From: an uncultured Duncaniella sp.
GTDB lineage: Bacteria; Bacteroidota; Bacteroidia; Bacteroidales; Muribaculaceae
Direction of reading: 5' to 3'
DNA length: 64,000 nucleotides
Assembly: GCA_910588795.1 (NCBI GenBank)
Contig: CAJURI010000002.1
Location: forward strand, 1-64,000
Each line of letters opens with the position of its first letter. Position 1 is the first letter of the stretch. The notes under the pieces were generated by a model that did not search any database, was not told the DNA's origin, and worked only from the letters and a program-made list of their open reading frames with translations. The position numbers and the translations under genes are program-made. Positions 1 to 8,075 of the stretch are shown in pieces.

Positions 1-5
1 CACCA

Positions 6-2621
6 TTACTCCCGGACTAAATCAATTTTGGGTGACCCATTGTCAAAGTCAGGAATTCCAGTCTGCGTGGACTCGAAATCGTCGATGTAGCTTGACCCTT
101 TGTCGGATCCGCTTTTCTGGGCGTTGGGCATGAGGCTGGCGAATTCGGCCTGCAGTGAAAGTGTGGAAGACTGTGTGGCGTTCACCGTTGGGATCTTGTT
201 GAGGAGGTTTGTGAGCCACATGAACTGAGTGTTGTAGCGGGTGTTCAGTCCCCAGATGGTGTTGTTGACGATCTCATCGCCTATGTTGACTTTCTGTGTG
301 AGCGCCTTCTCGGAAAAGTGCATTAAGGTGGCTCCGAGGCTGAAGTCTTTGTTGAAGCGGTAGCTGAGGTCGAGTCCGAGAAGAGTCTTTCGCTGGGTTG
401 AGAAAAGCGATCTGTTCTCCAGCGTGACGCTTATGCTTTGTCCTGAATCGATGATGCTCTGATTGGTGATGGTGACTATGCCCATCGCGTAATCGACGGT
501 GTAGTCGCTGTTCTCATTGAGCACCACTCCTCCGGCTGTGACTATGACCGATCCTCTCGGGACATTCATTGCATTGAGACGTATCTGTGAGCCTGACGAT
601 GCCTGGTAGCTGCCTTTCAGTACGAATTTGTTTTTGCTTGCAAACTGCTTTGCGACGACGAGTGTGGAGTCATAGAGCTCATTGTAGACATATTTCTCAG
701 CAACTACCGGGTCACCGATCTTATCGGCAAGGTTGCGTCCGAAGGGTTCTACGACAGGAAATATAACTTTACCCTGTGATGCTATGATGGTGTAGCCCTC
801 TATGAAATCGAAGAATCCGTCGGGCCGTGAGTTGCGGCTGTTGTCTATGCGGTCAAGCCCCATGAGCTGAAGCAGCGGCTTGTCGGCGATGGATGGAACC
901 GGGAGGTAGTTTATCTCGGTGCCTGTGGTGTCACTGAGGTACCGGATGTCGAGACGGAAGTTTTGGCTCTGCACCTGATATGCCCCGAGAGAGTAAACGT
1001 TTTTCATCATGAGTCTCCACAGTGGCATATCGGGATTTACTGTGGTGGATTTAAGCATCTTGAGGAACAGAGAGCGTTCAGTGTCGGTGATGTCGGCCGA
1101 GAATTCACCAACCTGATATATCTTGCCGTCGCAGGTGTATTCGTAAGCGACGGCAAGAACTTCGTCGGAATTGAGGGCGTTGTTGAGCGATATGTAGCCT
1201 AAGGTGGGGTTGAGGGTGTATTCCGAAGAGGAGAGCAGGCGAGCCGATTCCACTTTTTCATAGTCCTTGCCACCTTCTATGCCGAATGCCGAGAGCGGAG
1301 AGAGTGCCTGGGTGACAGAGTTTATGTTTCTTGCTCCCGGATATTCGGTCTTGATGGTGGATAGCAGGTTGTTGGAGCTGTTGGATGGCACGGGTACTGC
1401 CGGGTCGGGGAGCCAATGACTGTTGGCGAGAGTGCGGTTCTCGCCGAGATCCATGAATGCCACGAGGTTTCGGCTCTGGTCAAAACGGCTGTTCTTGTTG
1501 GTTACCCATACTTCTATGCGCGTAATGTTTATGCCTGATGTCACCAAGGGGAGGCGGGATGCGAAACGGTCGTAGTTGTCATGGAAATATTGGGCCAGAA
1601 AAAAATGCCGGTTCCTGTCATACTCGTCGGCGCGTATGTTGAATGGTGTGGTCTGTGCGCCTCCTTTTGTGCTTATGGACGTGGATTCGGAGTTTTGCTG
1701 CGACACGAGTGCCGTCGCTGTGAGCCGGCCGAACTGAAGCTGGGTCTTGATACCGAACAGGGTGGTGCTTCCCCGGATGAGGGATGAGCCGGTTGTCATT
1801 GAAACGTTTCCGGCCTCAATGGATTTTATTATGTCGTCCTCCTTGCCCTCGTATGCGAGTTTTATGTTCTTTGAGTCGAAGTCGAAGGTGGCATCGGTGT
1901 TGTAGGTCATGTCAAACTTCATCCTGTCGCCCACTTTGGCCTGTATCGTGGCCTGTATTTTCTGGTCGAAGTCAAAGAAAGTCTTTCGTCGGGAATTGAG
2001 TGACAGGGCCGGATTGTCGGTCTTGTTGGATTTGACTCCCATCGATATGTTGACAGCTCCTCTGGTGCTGAGTCTGACACCTCCGGGGCCGAATATTTTT
2101 TCGAGAGGGCCGAGGGCGAAGTCCATGTCGAGAATGTTGAACGGATCTTTTGCGGGAGCGGTCACGGCGTCGGTGTTGCGCATGCGGAAATAGTTCCGCA
2201 TTGACTGTCGGTTCTGCCAGTCGTTGTATTGTTCCGTAGTGAGATAGAACGGTGTGGTCACGTCGGTGTCTCCGACTCGGGTGCGTATCACAAAGCATCC
2301 GAGATCGGGGTCGTACTCGGCATAGGTCCTGAGGTTGGACGGGTTGTCAAGGTCGGCAGCATACTCGCTCTCCATTATGTCCTCGTATCGCATGGGTACA
2401 GTCTGCCTCACCGGGAACGGCATCATAATTGAGTCGGCCTCGTCAACGAGCTGCCCGCTGCCTGTGACGGGGGATGCGGGAGGTGTGAAACGTGACCCGG
2501 CAGATCCATTGGAGTCAGGGCCGGTGATTTCGGCGTGACTGTGTGACGCTATGACCAGAAGCGTCAGTGTGATGCCTGCGGTGAGCGATAATATGGCTGA
2601 TATGTGAGTGTGAAGTTTCAG
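6..2621 (-). CDS. sprA: SprA/Sov-family outer membrane protein, N-terminal part; frame closes at window edge
   Basis: Family: SprA (Sov in Porphyromonas) is a giant outer-membrane translocon protein of about 2,400 residues, linked to type IX secretion. Seen: this frame encodes about 871 residues with typical SprA N-terminal text, including ALGPLEKIFGPGGVRL and the YIDDFESTQTGI motif. It then meets TAA at 6-8, so only about a third of a normal SprA is present. The first ATG is at 2426, but the frame stays open upstream and encodes a good signal peptide (ILSLTAGITLTLLVIASHSHA). The only sensible start for that peptide is a CTG at 2621 (Leu-Lys-Leu-His), 28 nt after the ruvA stop. The TAA overlaps an ATG (TAATG). 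Reading -1 after the last IDL gives IDLSPG, which is closer to what I recall of the family. Identity is fairly sure; start and end are uncertain. Confidence 0.8.
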   Translation of the reverse strand: MKLHTHISAILSLTAGITLTLLVIASHSHAEITGPDSNGSAGSRFTPPASPVTGSGQLVDEADSIMMPFPVRQTVPMRYEDIMESEYAADLDNPSNLRTYAEYDPDLGCFVIRTRVGDTDVTTPFYLTTEQYNDWQNRQSMRNYFRMRNTDAVTAPAKDPFNILDMDFALGPLEKIFGPGGVRLSTRGAVNISMGVKSNKTDNPALSLNSRRKTFFDFDQKIQATIQAKVGDRMKFDMTYNTDATFDFDSKNIKLAYEGKEDDIIKSIEAGNVSMTTGSSLIRGSTTLFGIKTQLQFGRLTATALVSQQNSESTSISTKGGAQTTPFNIRADEYDRNRHFFLAQYFHDNYDRFASRLPLVTSGINITRIEVWVTNKNSRFDQSRNLVAFMDLGENRTLANSHWLPDPAVPVPSNSSNNLLSTIKTEYPGARNINSVTQALSPLSAFGIEGGKDYEKVESARLLSSSEYTLNPTLGYISLNNALNSDEVLAVAYEYTCDGKIYQVGEFSADITDTERSLFLKMLKSTTVNPDMPLWRLMMKNVYSLGAYQVQSQNFRLDIRYLSDTTGTEINYLPVPSIADKPLLQLMGLDRIDNSRNSRPDGFFDFIEGYTIIASQGKVIFPVVEPFGRNLADKIGDPVVAEKYVYNELYDSTLVVAKQFASKNKFVLKGSYQASSGSQIRLNAMNVPRGSVIVTAGGVVLNENSDYTVDYAMGIVTITNQSIIDSGQSISVTLENRSLFSTQRKTLLGLDLSYRFNKDFSLGATLMHFSEKALTQKVNIGDEIVNNTIWGLNTRYNTQFMWLTNLLNKIPTVNATQSSTLSLQAEFASLMPNAQKSGSDKGSSYIDDFESTQTGIPDFDNGSPKIDLVRE

Positions 2622-2649
2622 TGCTGTCGTGTAGTTGTGTTGTTATGTG

Positions 2650-3243
2650 CTACATCATTGACAATGCCTGCTTTATGGCAGTCTCCACCTTGACGGCCGG
2701 ATCGGCATCGAATATGCGTCGGAGCACTTTCTGTGATTGCGGGCGTGCGAATCCGAGTGCAGTGAGTGCTGCGAGCGCTTCCTCATATACCTCATTTGCC
2801 GCTACGGATGGCAACGGCTGTGAATCGGATATGCCGTCGGACGGTTTGACCTTGTCCTTGAGGTCAACTATTATGCGTTGTGCAGTCTTTGCTCCTATGC
2901 CCTTAACGCTTTTTAGCCTTGTGTGGTCACCTGATGTGATGGTGTTCTGAAGATCGGCGGGAGATATGGATGAAAGTATCAGGCATGCTGTCCCCGGTCC
3001 AACTCCGGACACACCTATCAGCAGACGGAACAGCTCGCGCTCCTTGGCTGTGAAGAAACCGTAAAGCGTCCAGGTGTCTTCCCGGATCACTTCATGCAGG
3101 AGAAGTTTCACCTCGCCTGTGCAGTTCTGAAGCGACTCGAATGTGTTGAGTGATATGTTCACTATATATCCTATGCCTCCGGTCTCGAGAGTGACATGGG
3201 TAGGGGTGTTTTCGGTGATTATTCCTTTGATGTATTCGTACAT
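2650..3243 (-). CDS. ruvA: Holliday junction branch migration protein RuvA
   Basis: RuvA tetramers bind four-way Holliday junctions and load the RuvB motor during recombination and repair. The 197-residue product has the usual three parts: an OB-fold N-terminus (MYEYIKGIITENTPTHVTLE, then GGIGYIVNIS), two helix-hairpin-helix motifs (GVSGVGPGTACLIL near residue 78 and VKGIGAKTAQRIIVDLKDK near 113), and a C-terminal three-helix domain ending ETAIKQALSMM that contacts RuvB. Length is normal. It starts 4 nt after the ATP-grasp gene stops and is followed by sprA, so these are almost certainly co-transcribed. ruvB is not in the window. Confidence 0.97.
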   Translation of the reverse strand: MYEYIKGIITENTPTHVTLETGGIGYIVNISLNTFESLQNCTGEVKLLLHEVIREDTWTLYGFFTAKERELFRLLIGVSGVGPGTACLILSSISPADLQNTITSGDHTRLKSVKGIGAKTAQRIIVDLKDKVKPSDGISDSQPLPSVAANEVYEEALAALTALGFARPQSQKVLRRIFDADPAVKVETAIKQALSMM

Positions 3244-3247
3244 TTTC

Positions 3248-4381
3248 TTATGTATGTTTTAACGGTGTCAGTGTGAGTACAAAGTTGTCGCGCGGAGGCA
3301 GGATGGGTGTCGATTCAGTCTGAGCCAGGAGTGTGGATCCTTCAGGCGGTGTGTGCTGCCATGTGAGTAGTTTCGGCGATGATACGCCAAGACGTGAAGC
3401 TATGTGCATTGCTGCTACCCCCATGGTGCGCCGTAGGTTAAGTTCTATGCATGGGTGGATACGCAGTGATCCGGATTGCCTGTCACGGTATATCATCATG
3501 TCAATTCCGAGCCATCCCCTGTAGTGAGGAGCGATGAGCCTTGTGAGTATGTGCCCGAGGTGAGAGGTGCAGGATGACAGACGAGCGGAGAATGCGTCGC
3601 CTGAGGGAGAGTAAGTTTCAGAGAGGCGGTCGTGGATGTAATCCTGCGGGGCCACGATGTTGCCGGTGTAGACTCCGCGCTGTTCGGCATAAAACAGTGA
3701 GAGCCCGCGGAAACTGACATTGTTGCCGTCGCTGTAAAACAGGGATGCGAAGTCGACGGTTTTGTCAAATCCCTGTTCCACGATCACGCATCCCTGCCGC
3801 CGTATGATTCCTTCGGCTTTTGACCGGAGAGTATCGGAGGGTATTCCTTCGGCGCAGAACACTCCACGCCCGCTGCATGACCATGGCGATTTGATATATC
3901 TGCCCGGGGATTGTGACTCCAGGCTTAGTACGCGGTCGGGGTCGGATACATCCTGAGGCAATGGCAGGTCCTCTCCGAGTTCTTTCAGGATGATTATGGA
4001 TGTGCGCCTGTGGCTGAGTTGCCTCATACCGGAAATCGCATCGGATGAAGGGATCATATTTTCAGCCATGCCGGCCATGATGAATTGACGCCGGGCGTCC
4101 TCGCTCCATCCCCATGGCTGAGGAGACATTGCGGGCAGTTCTGAGGAGCGGGCCGGAGTGATGGCGCACTCTATACCCCAGCGGGACTTCAGCCATAGTG
4201 TGTCATCGTCATAACCGTCAGGCGCAATTACCATGTCGCCGTCCTCAGCCCACCATGCAGGCAACAATGCCCCCGCCCTGTGGAGTGCTGCAGCATGGGG
4301 CGGGGGTGTGTATTGACGGCATCCTATAGCGAGAGCGAGATCGTTCTCAGGATTGAAAAGGTGCAGGTTACGCAGATTCAA
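3248..4381 (-). CDS. Uncharacterised ATP-grasp-like protein
   Basis: A 377-residue cytoplasmic protein beginning MNLRNLHLFNPENDLALA. No signal peptide or membrane segment is visible. Several pieces look like an ATP-grasp fold: a lysine and glycine-rich loop (GRYIKSPWSCSGRGVF, about residue 160), a strand with a glutamate (CVIVEQGF, about 200), and a C-terminal metal site (GWLGIDMMIY, then CIELNLRRTMG, about 320-335) with the spaced Asp and Glu-x-Asn such enzymes use to hold Mg-ATP. Such enzymes usually join a carboxylate to an amine or thiol, but the substrate cannot be read here. It lies 39 nt downstream of an exported peptidase gene and 4 nt upstream of ruvA. The ATP-grasp call is an inference from motifs. 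Confidence 0.7.
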   Translation of the reverse strand: MNLRNLHLFNPENDLALAIGCRQYTPPPHAAALHRAGALLPAWWAEDGDMVIAPDGYDDDTLWLKSRWGIECAITPARSSELPAMSPQPWGWSEDARRQFIMAGMAENMIPSSDAISGMRQLSHRRTSIIILKELGEDLPLPQDVSDPDRVLSLESQSPGRYIKSPWSCSGRGVFCAEGIPSDTLRSKAEGIIRRQGCVIVEQGFDKTVDFASLFYSDGNNVSFRGLSLFYAEQRGVYTGNIVAPQDYIHDRLSETYSPSGDAFSARLSSCTSHLGHILTRLIAPHYRGWLGIDMMIYRDRQSGSLRIHPCIELNLRRTMGVAAMHIASRLGVSSPKLLTWQHTPPEGSTLLAQTESTPILPPRDNFVLTLTPLKHT

Positions 4382-4420
4382 TGTTTAGATTATGGCGTGA
4401 CGTTTTGTAACTGCCGGGAG

Positions 4421-5626
4421 TTACTTCTTGGGAAGGTTGAGTTTCTTTGCTATTGCGGCCGGGATGGCGTCGCGGTGGACATATATGTCGATGGTCTTTG
4501 CAAGGAAATATGGCTCGGAAACGTAGAAGAAGCCGTCGTACTTGTGGTTGGTGTCCCATGAGTTTTTCACCTTGTAGTAGGGAGTGCCGTTCTGGTCGAC
4601 AGCTTTTCCTACGATCACCATTCCGTGGTCGTCGGTGGTCTCGTGGGTGTCAAACATTTCCTGACGGAGTTCCTGTGTCACAGTGATCTCTTCGCGCGGA
4701 GATTTGATCTCGTTGGCTTCCTTTTCGCGGTCTTTGTCGCTGAGTTTCACCCAGCGGGAAAGTTCTGTTCCCGAGAGGTCGGCCTCGGTCTTTTTCTTTG
4801 GTATGACAGCAAATCCGTCGACCCACTTGAATCCCGGCTCGCTGACGTCGGCAGCCCATGCCACGGAGTATCCTTTATCGATAGCGTTGTCGACAATGGC
4901 TTTCAACTCCTCCATAGGTACATTGTGATATGAAGCCCACAGCCAGTTGTCGGCGACCTCGATGGGGAACTGGGTATAGAACGGATGGTGTGTGAAAGAT
5001 GTTACTGGGACATAGTCGGCCATATTCAGTCCGAGCATTTCGGCGAACGACTTTGGAGTGTAAGTCTTGCCTTCGTACTGGAAAGTCTCGGGCATTTCAC
5101 CGAGATATGCGTCGAGGAGGCTGTTGAAACCTTTGCGCCATGCGGTGGATTTCTTTCCTTTTTTGTTGTTCACTGCGTTCAGTACACCCTTCAGAGCCGG
5201 CTCAATCTCACTGTGGTCGTGCTTGGCTTCTCCGTATTCAAGTCCTTTGTAAGCCTCTTCCGGAACGATGCCGTAACGGTCGATCACGTAGGGAACGTCC
5301 AGCGTGCTTCCTCCCTGGGCAAAGTTGATGGTCCCGTCCATGCGGATATATTTGTCGGCCTTGTCGGCATAGCAGTGGCGCACGACCCACATCTCGCTGA
5401 GGTCATATTCTTTGCCGGTCATTCGCAGCAGTTCGTCCTCGAAGAATCCTATGCCGGAGAAGCTCCAGCATGTCCCTGACTTGTTCTGGTCCTTGACCGG
5501 CGTGGTCTTGTGGATTTTGACATCGGTGAATTTAAAGCCTGTGCTGTCGTTTTTCTCGACTTTGCCGTCGGCATAGGCTCCAAGAGCCAATGTAGCCAAG
5601 ATGGCTGCTGAGATATACTTTTTCAT
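4421..5626 (-). CDS. Exported C1-family cysteine peptidase (aminopeptidase C / bleomycin hydrolase type)
   Basis: Papain-like peptidase of the PepC/bleomycin hydrolase group, 401 residues. Catalytic residues are all visible: Gln47 and Cys53 in DQNKSGTCWSFS, His in DDHGMVIVG (about 340) and Asn in KVKNSW (about 360). The first 19 residues (MKKYISAAILATLALGAYA) form a signal peptide, so it should act in the periplasm or at the surface, whereas classical PepC enzymes are cytosolic. It is the first gene of the minus-strand run leading to ruvA and sprA. A TAACTTTG promoter box sits at 5674-5681 on the minus strand, back to back with the promoter of the next gene. The physiological substrate is unknown, presumably peptides. 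Confidence 0.93.
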   Translation of the reverse strand: MKKYISAAILATLALGAYADGKVEKNDSTGFKFTDVKIHKTTPVKDQNKSGTCWSFSGIGFFEDELLRMTGKEYDLSEMWVVRHCYADKADKYIRMDGTINFAQGGSTLDVPYVIDRYGIVPEEAYKGLEYGEAKHDHSEIEPALKGVLNAVNNKKGKKSTAWRKGFNSLLDAYLGEMPETFQYEGKTYTPKSFAEMLGLNMADYVPVTSFTHHPFYTQFPIEVADNWLWASYHNVPMEELKAIVDNAIDKGYSVAWAADVSEPGFKWVDGFAVIPKKKTEADLSGTELSRWVKLSDKDREKEANEIKSPREEITVTQELRQEMFDTHETTDDHGMVIVGKAVDQNGTPYYKVKNSWDTNHKYDGFFYVSEPYFLAKTIDIYVHRDAIPAAIAKKLNLPKK

Positions 5627-5673
5627 TGATGAATGGATGATGGGTATAGTAATGTTGTTTTATTAGATATACG

Positions 5674-5681
5674 CAAAGTTA
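5674..5681 (-). promoter_or_regulatory. -7 box of the peptidase promoter
   Basis: Minus-strand TAACTTTG matches the Bacteroidetes -7 consensus TAnnTTTG and lies 48 nt upstream of the peptidase ATG. No clear -33 box is seen. It diverges from the promoter at 5699-5731. Confidence 0.6.
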
Positions 5682-5698
5682 CGCTAAAAATCGCTAAA

Positions 5699-5731
5699 TT
5701 GGGAATATTTAAGGAAAAAGTTGTATCTTTG
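5699..5731 (+). promoter_or_regulatory. Promoter of the small beta-barrel protein gene
   Basis: TTGG at 5699-5702 and TATCTTTG at 5724-5731 are 21 nt apart, matching the Bacteroidetes -33/-7 pattern. The ATG follows at 5769. Confidence 0.6.
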
Positions 5732-5768
5732 TCGGCTGATAAATACAATTTTTTTCATCTCACCGATT

Positions 5769-6389
5769 ATGAAACGTTGCTTCAAAGCTTTACTGATAGC
5801 CTTTATGGCAGTTGTCGCAGTCCCCATGGCCAATGCCCAGATGCGCTGGGGCGCGTCGGCTGGAATCAATGTCAACAATATGAAATTCAAGCAGGTGCTG
5901 TTTCAGGTGGAGCAGGGGATCGGAGAGTCGTTCGGCATGAGGGGCGAAATGATGTTTCCCGGCATAGGCTTCGGACTGGAGCTCGGCCTCTTCTATCAGC
6001 AGCAGGGCGCGACACTGCATCTCGGTGACAAACCCATATGGTCAACGCAGGGCTATGGCAACGAGCGTGTGTATGTCCACAATATCTCTATTCCGTTCAA
6101 CCTTAAGTTCAAGTGGACCCGTATGCAGGGTCTTGAGGACTATGTGGCTCCGTTTGTATTCGGAGGTCCCATACTTCAGATTCAGGCAGGTCACAGCAAG
6201 TGTGATGCCATCAAATATTCGGGCGGAGATGTTGAGCTGTGTGCCGGACTCGGTTTTGAGGTGCTCAAACGCTGGCAGATAGCCGCCTCGTATACGTGGG
6301 GAATGACGTATGCGCTCAAGACCGCTCAGCTTGTCGACGTCAGCGCGCGTAACCGCACATGGGATGTGCGTTTGACTTATTTTTTCTGA
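5769..6389 (+). CDS. Outer membrane beta-barrel (porin-family) protein
   Basis: A 206-residue exported protein. The ATG at 5769 is chosen because it begins a clean signal peptide (MKRCFKALLIAFMAVVAVPMANAQ) and lies 38 nt after a good promoter; the frame is open upstream but nothing there looks coding. The mature part alternates hydrophobic and polar residues, is rich in Gly and aromatics, opens with MRWGASAGINVNNM, and ends in an aromatic-terminated strand (TWDVRLTYFF), the signature of small eight-stranded outer-membrane barrels (PorT/OmpX-like). The ligand or role is unknown. It is monocistronic, flanked by a divergent peptidase gene and a terminator. Confidence 0.85.
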   Translation: MKRCFKALLIAFMAVVAVPMANAQMRWGASAGINVNNMKFKQVLFQVEQGIGESFGMRGEMMFPGIGFGLELGLFYQQQGATLHLGDKPIWSTQGYGNERVYVHNISIPFNLKFKWTRMQGLEDYVAPFVFGGPILQIQAGHSKCDAIKYSGGDVELCAGLGFEVLKRWQIAASYTWGMTYALKTAQLVDVSARNRTWDVRLTYFF

Positions 6390-6466
6390 TCTAAATCTAC
6401 GATGACTTTATTGTCCGGGGCATGGAGCTTGCAGAATGATTGAGTCAGATGAGAGATAAAATAAGC

Positions 6467-6505
6467 GGAGACCATAGATTTTGGATAGATCTATGGTCTC
6501 CTTTT
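6467..6505. terminator. Bidirectional intrinsic terminator
   Basis: A perfect 13-bp stem (GGAGACCATAGAT / ATCTATGGTCTCC) is followed by CTTTTCG on the plus strand and preceded by AAAATAAG. It sits between the convergent barrel-protein and MFS genes and can serve both. Confidence 0.85.
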
Positions 6506-6533
6506 CGTTTAGATAGTTTTATATCTGTCGTGT

Positions 6534-7967
6534 TTATGCCTCACCGTCAAGGCGCACGGCGTCATCGTCGGCTTTGATGTTGGGCTTGTCAAGGCCATAA
6601 CCGTTGCGTGTGTCGAGCACTTTGAGCCATATAGCGAAGAACAGAGCCACAATGCCGAGGCCGGCGAACAGGAGCATGGGGTTGGTGTAGTCGTACTGTG
6701 TCGGGTCGGTGACTCCGGGATTGGAGGCTTCGAGCATGGCTCCGAATATAATGGGTATGCCGAAGAGACCGATGTTCTGCACCCAGAAAATGAGTGAGTA
6801 TGCGCTGCCGAGGTAGCGGGAGTCCATGACTTTGGGGACGGAAGGCCAAAGGGCTGCGGGAACAAGTGAGAAGGATACGCCGAGCACTATGATTGTTGCG
6901 AGGGCGAGGCCTTGGCTTGGCACAGCTGGGAGCAGCAGGGCAAAAATCAGGTGGCAGCATATGAGCAGCAGGGAGCCTATCATAAGCATGGTGGCACCGC
7001 GCCCTACGCGGTCAAGGAAGTAGCCCAGGGGCGGGGTGAGGCACAGCGCGCCGATGGGGAACCAGCGCAGAAGGTCGGCGGCCTGAGTCTCGGAGATGTG
7101 CAGGTTGCACTGGAGCATGTTGGTGCCGAAACGCTGGAATGGGAATATTGCTGAATAATACAGAACACATAGAAGAGCTATGATCCAGAAAAGACGGCTC
7201 TTGAAGAGGCCGCCCACGTCGCTGAGCTTGAATTCCTCTTCACCTTCACCTGTAGCGGATGCTCCGATCTGCCTGTCGAGCTTTGTGTCCATGAATGTAA
7301 AGACTATGAAGCATATCAGGCCTATGAGCAGGAGCACTGTACAGAAGGCCACCGGAGGCACAACCGAGGGATCGTCCTTGCCCATCCAGTCGGCGAGTCG
7401 GGGCGACAGTGAGAGCACGGCAAATACACCGAGGCGCGCGATGGCCATCTCCACGCCCATTGCAAGAGCCATTTCCTTTCCTTCAAACCATTTTGCTATG
7501 GCCTTGGACACTGTGATTCCAGCCATCTCGCATCCGCAACCGAAGATTGTGAATCCGAGTGCGGCGAGCTTGGCACTGCCCGGCATTTCGACCCACCAGG
7601 AGCTGAGCCACTGATCCAGGGCCGATCCGGCAAACAGGGAGCTTATCGCATAAAGCTTTATGCATGCCCCGATAAACATTACAGAGGCTGACAGGGTGCC
7701 TGTGAACCGAACCCCCATTTTGTCGAGAATTATGCCGGCCAGGATCAGGAAGCCAAACACATTGAGCATGTATTCGGCACCTGCGTAGTATCCGAATGCT
7801 TCGGGCGACCATCCGAGAGTGGTGTTCACCAGTGACTGGAGCGGTGACATGACGTCGACAAACATGTAGCCGAAAAACATCATCGACGCAATGAGAATCA
7901 AGGCTATCCACCTTGCCCACCATTTGTCGGAGATAAGCCGCTGTACGGCTTGGATTTTTGTTTCCAT
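6534..7967 (-). CDS. MFS transporter
   Basis: A 477-residue major facilitator superfamily permease with about 12 hydrophobic helices and a polar central loop (DTKLDRQIGASATGEGEEEFKLSDVGG, in part) between the two six-helix halves. The N-terminal half shows the usual charged loop after TM2 (AGIILDKMGVRFTG), and the C-terminal half repeats it (PLGYFLDRVGRGATM). Substrate cannot be deduced; the layout resembles organic-anion or nitrate/oxalate-type carriers, but that is only an impression. It is transcribed alone, divergently from the AI-2E permease, and ends at the shared terminator at 6467-6505. Two TAATTTTG boxes on the minus strand (8008-8015 and 8018-8025) are candidate promoters. Confidence 0.88.
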   Translation of the reverse strand: METKIQAVQRLISDKWWARWIALILIASMMFFGYMFVDVMSPLQSLVNTTLGWSPEAFGYYAGAEYMLNVFGFLILAGIILDKMGVRFTGTLSASVMFIGACIKLYAISSLFAGSALDQWLSSWWVEMPGSAKLAALGFTIFGCGCEMAGITVSKAIAKWFEGKEMALAMGVEMAIARLGVFAVLSLSPRLADWMGKDDPSVVPPVAFCTVLLLIGLICFIVFTFMDTKLDRQIGASATGEGEEEFKLSDVGGLFKSRLFWIIALLCVLYYSAIFPFQRFGTNMLQCNLHISETQAADLLRWFPIGALCLTPPLGYFLDRVGRGATMLMIGSLLLICCHLIFALLLPAVPSQGLALATIIVLGVSFSLVPAALWPSVPKVMDSRYLGSAYSLIFWVQNIGLFGIPIIFGAMLEASNPGVTDPTQYDYTNPMLLFAGLGIVALFFAIWLKVLDTRNGYGLDKPNIKADDDAVRLDGEA

Positions 7968-8007
7968 TGGTTAAGATTATGATTGGTTGAAAAATTTTTT
8001 CGTGTCA

Positions 8008-8025
8008 CAAAATTAATCAAAATTA
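8008..8025 (-). promoter_or_regulatory. Candidate tandem -7 boxes for the MFS gene
   Basis: Two TAATTTTG copies exactly 10 nt apart on the minus strand, 41-58 nt upstream of the MFS ATG. Each fits TAnnTTTG. Which is used is unknown. Confidence 0.45.
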
Positions 8026-8075
8026 TGAAAAATTGGAATTTAATGCCTAAATTCGTGCAATTAAAATCCTAAGGT

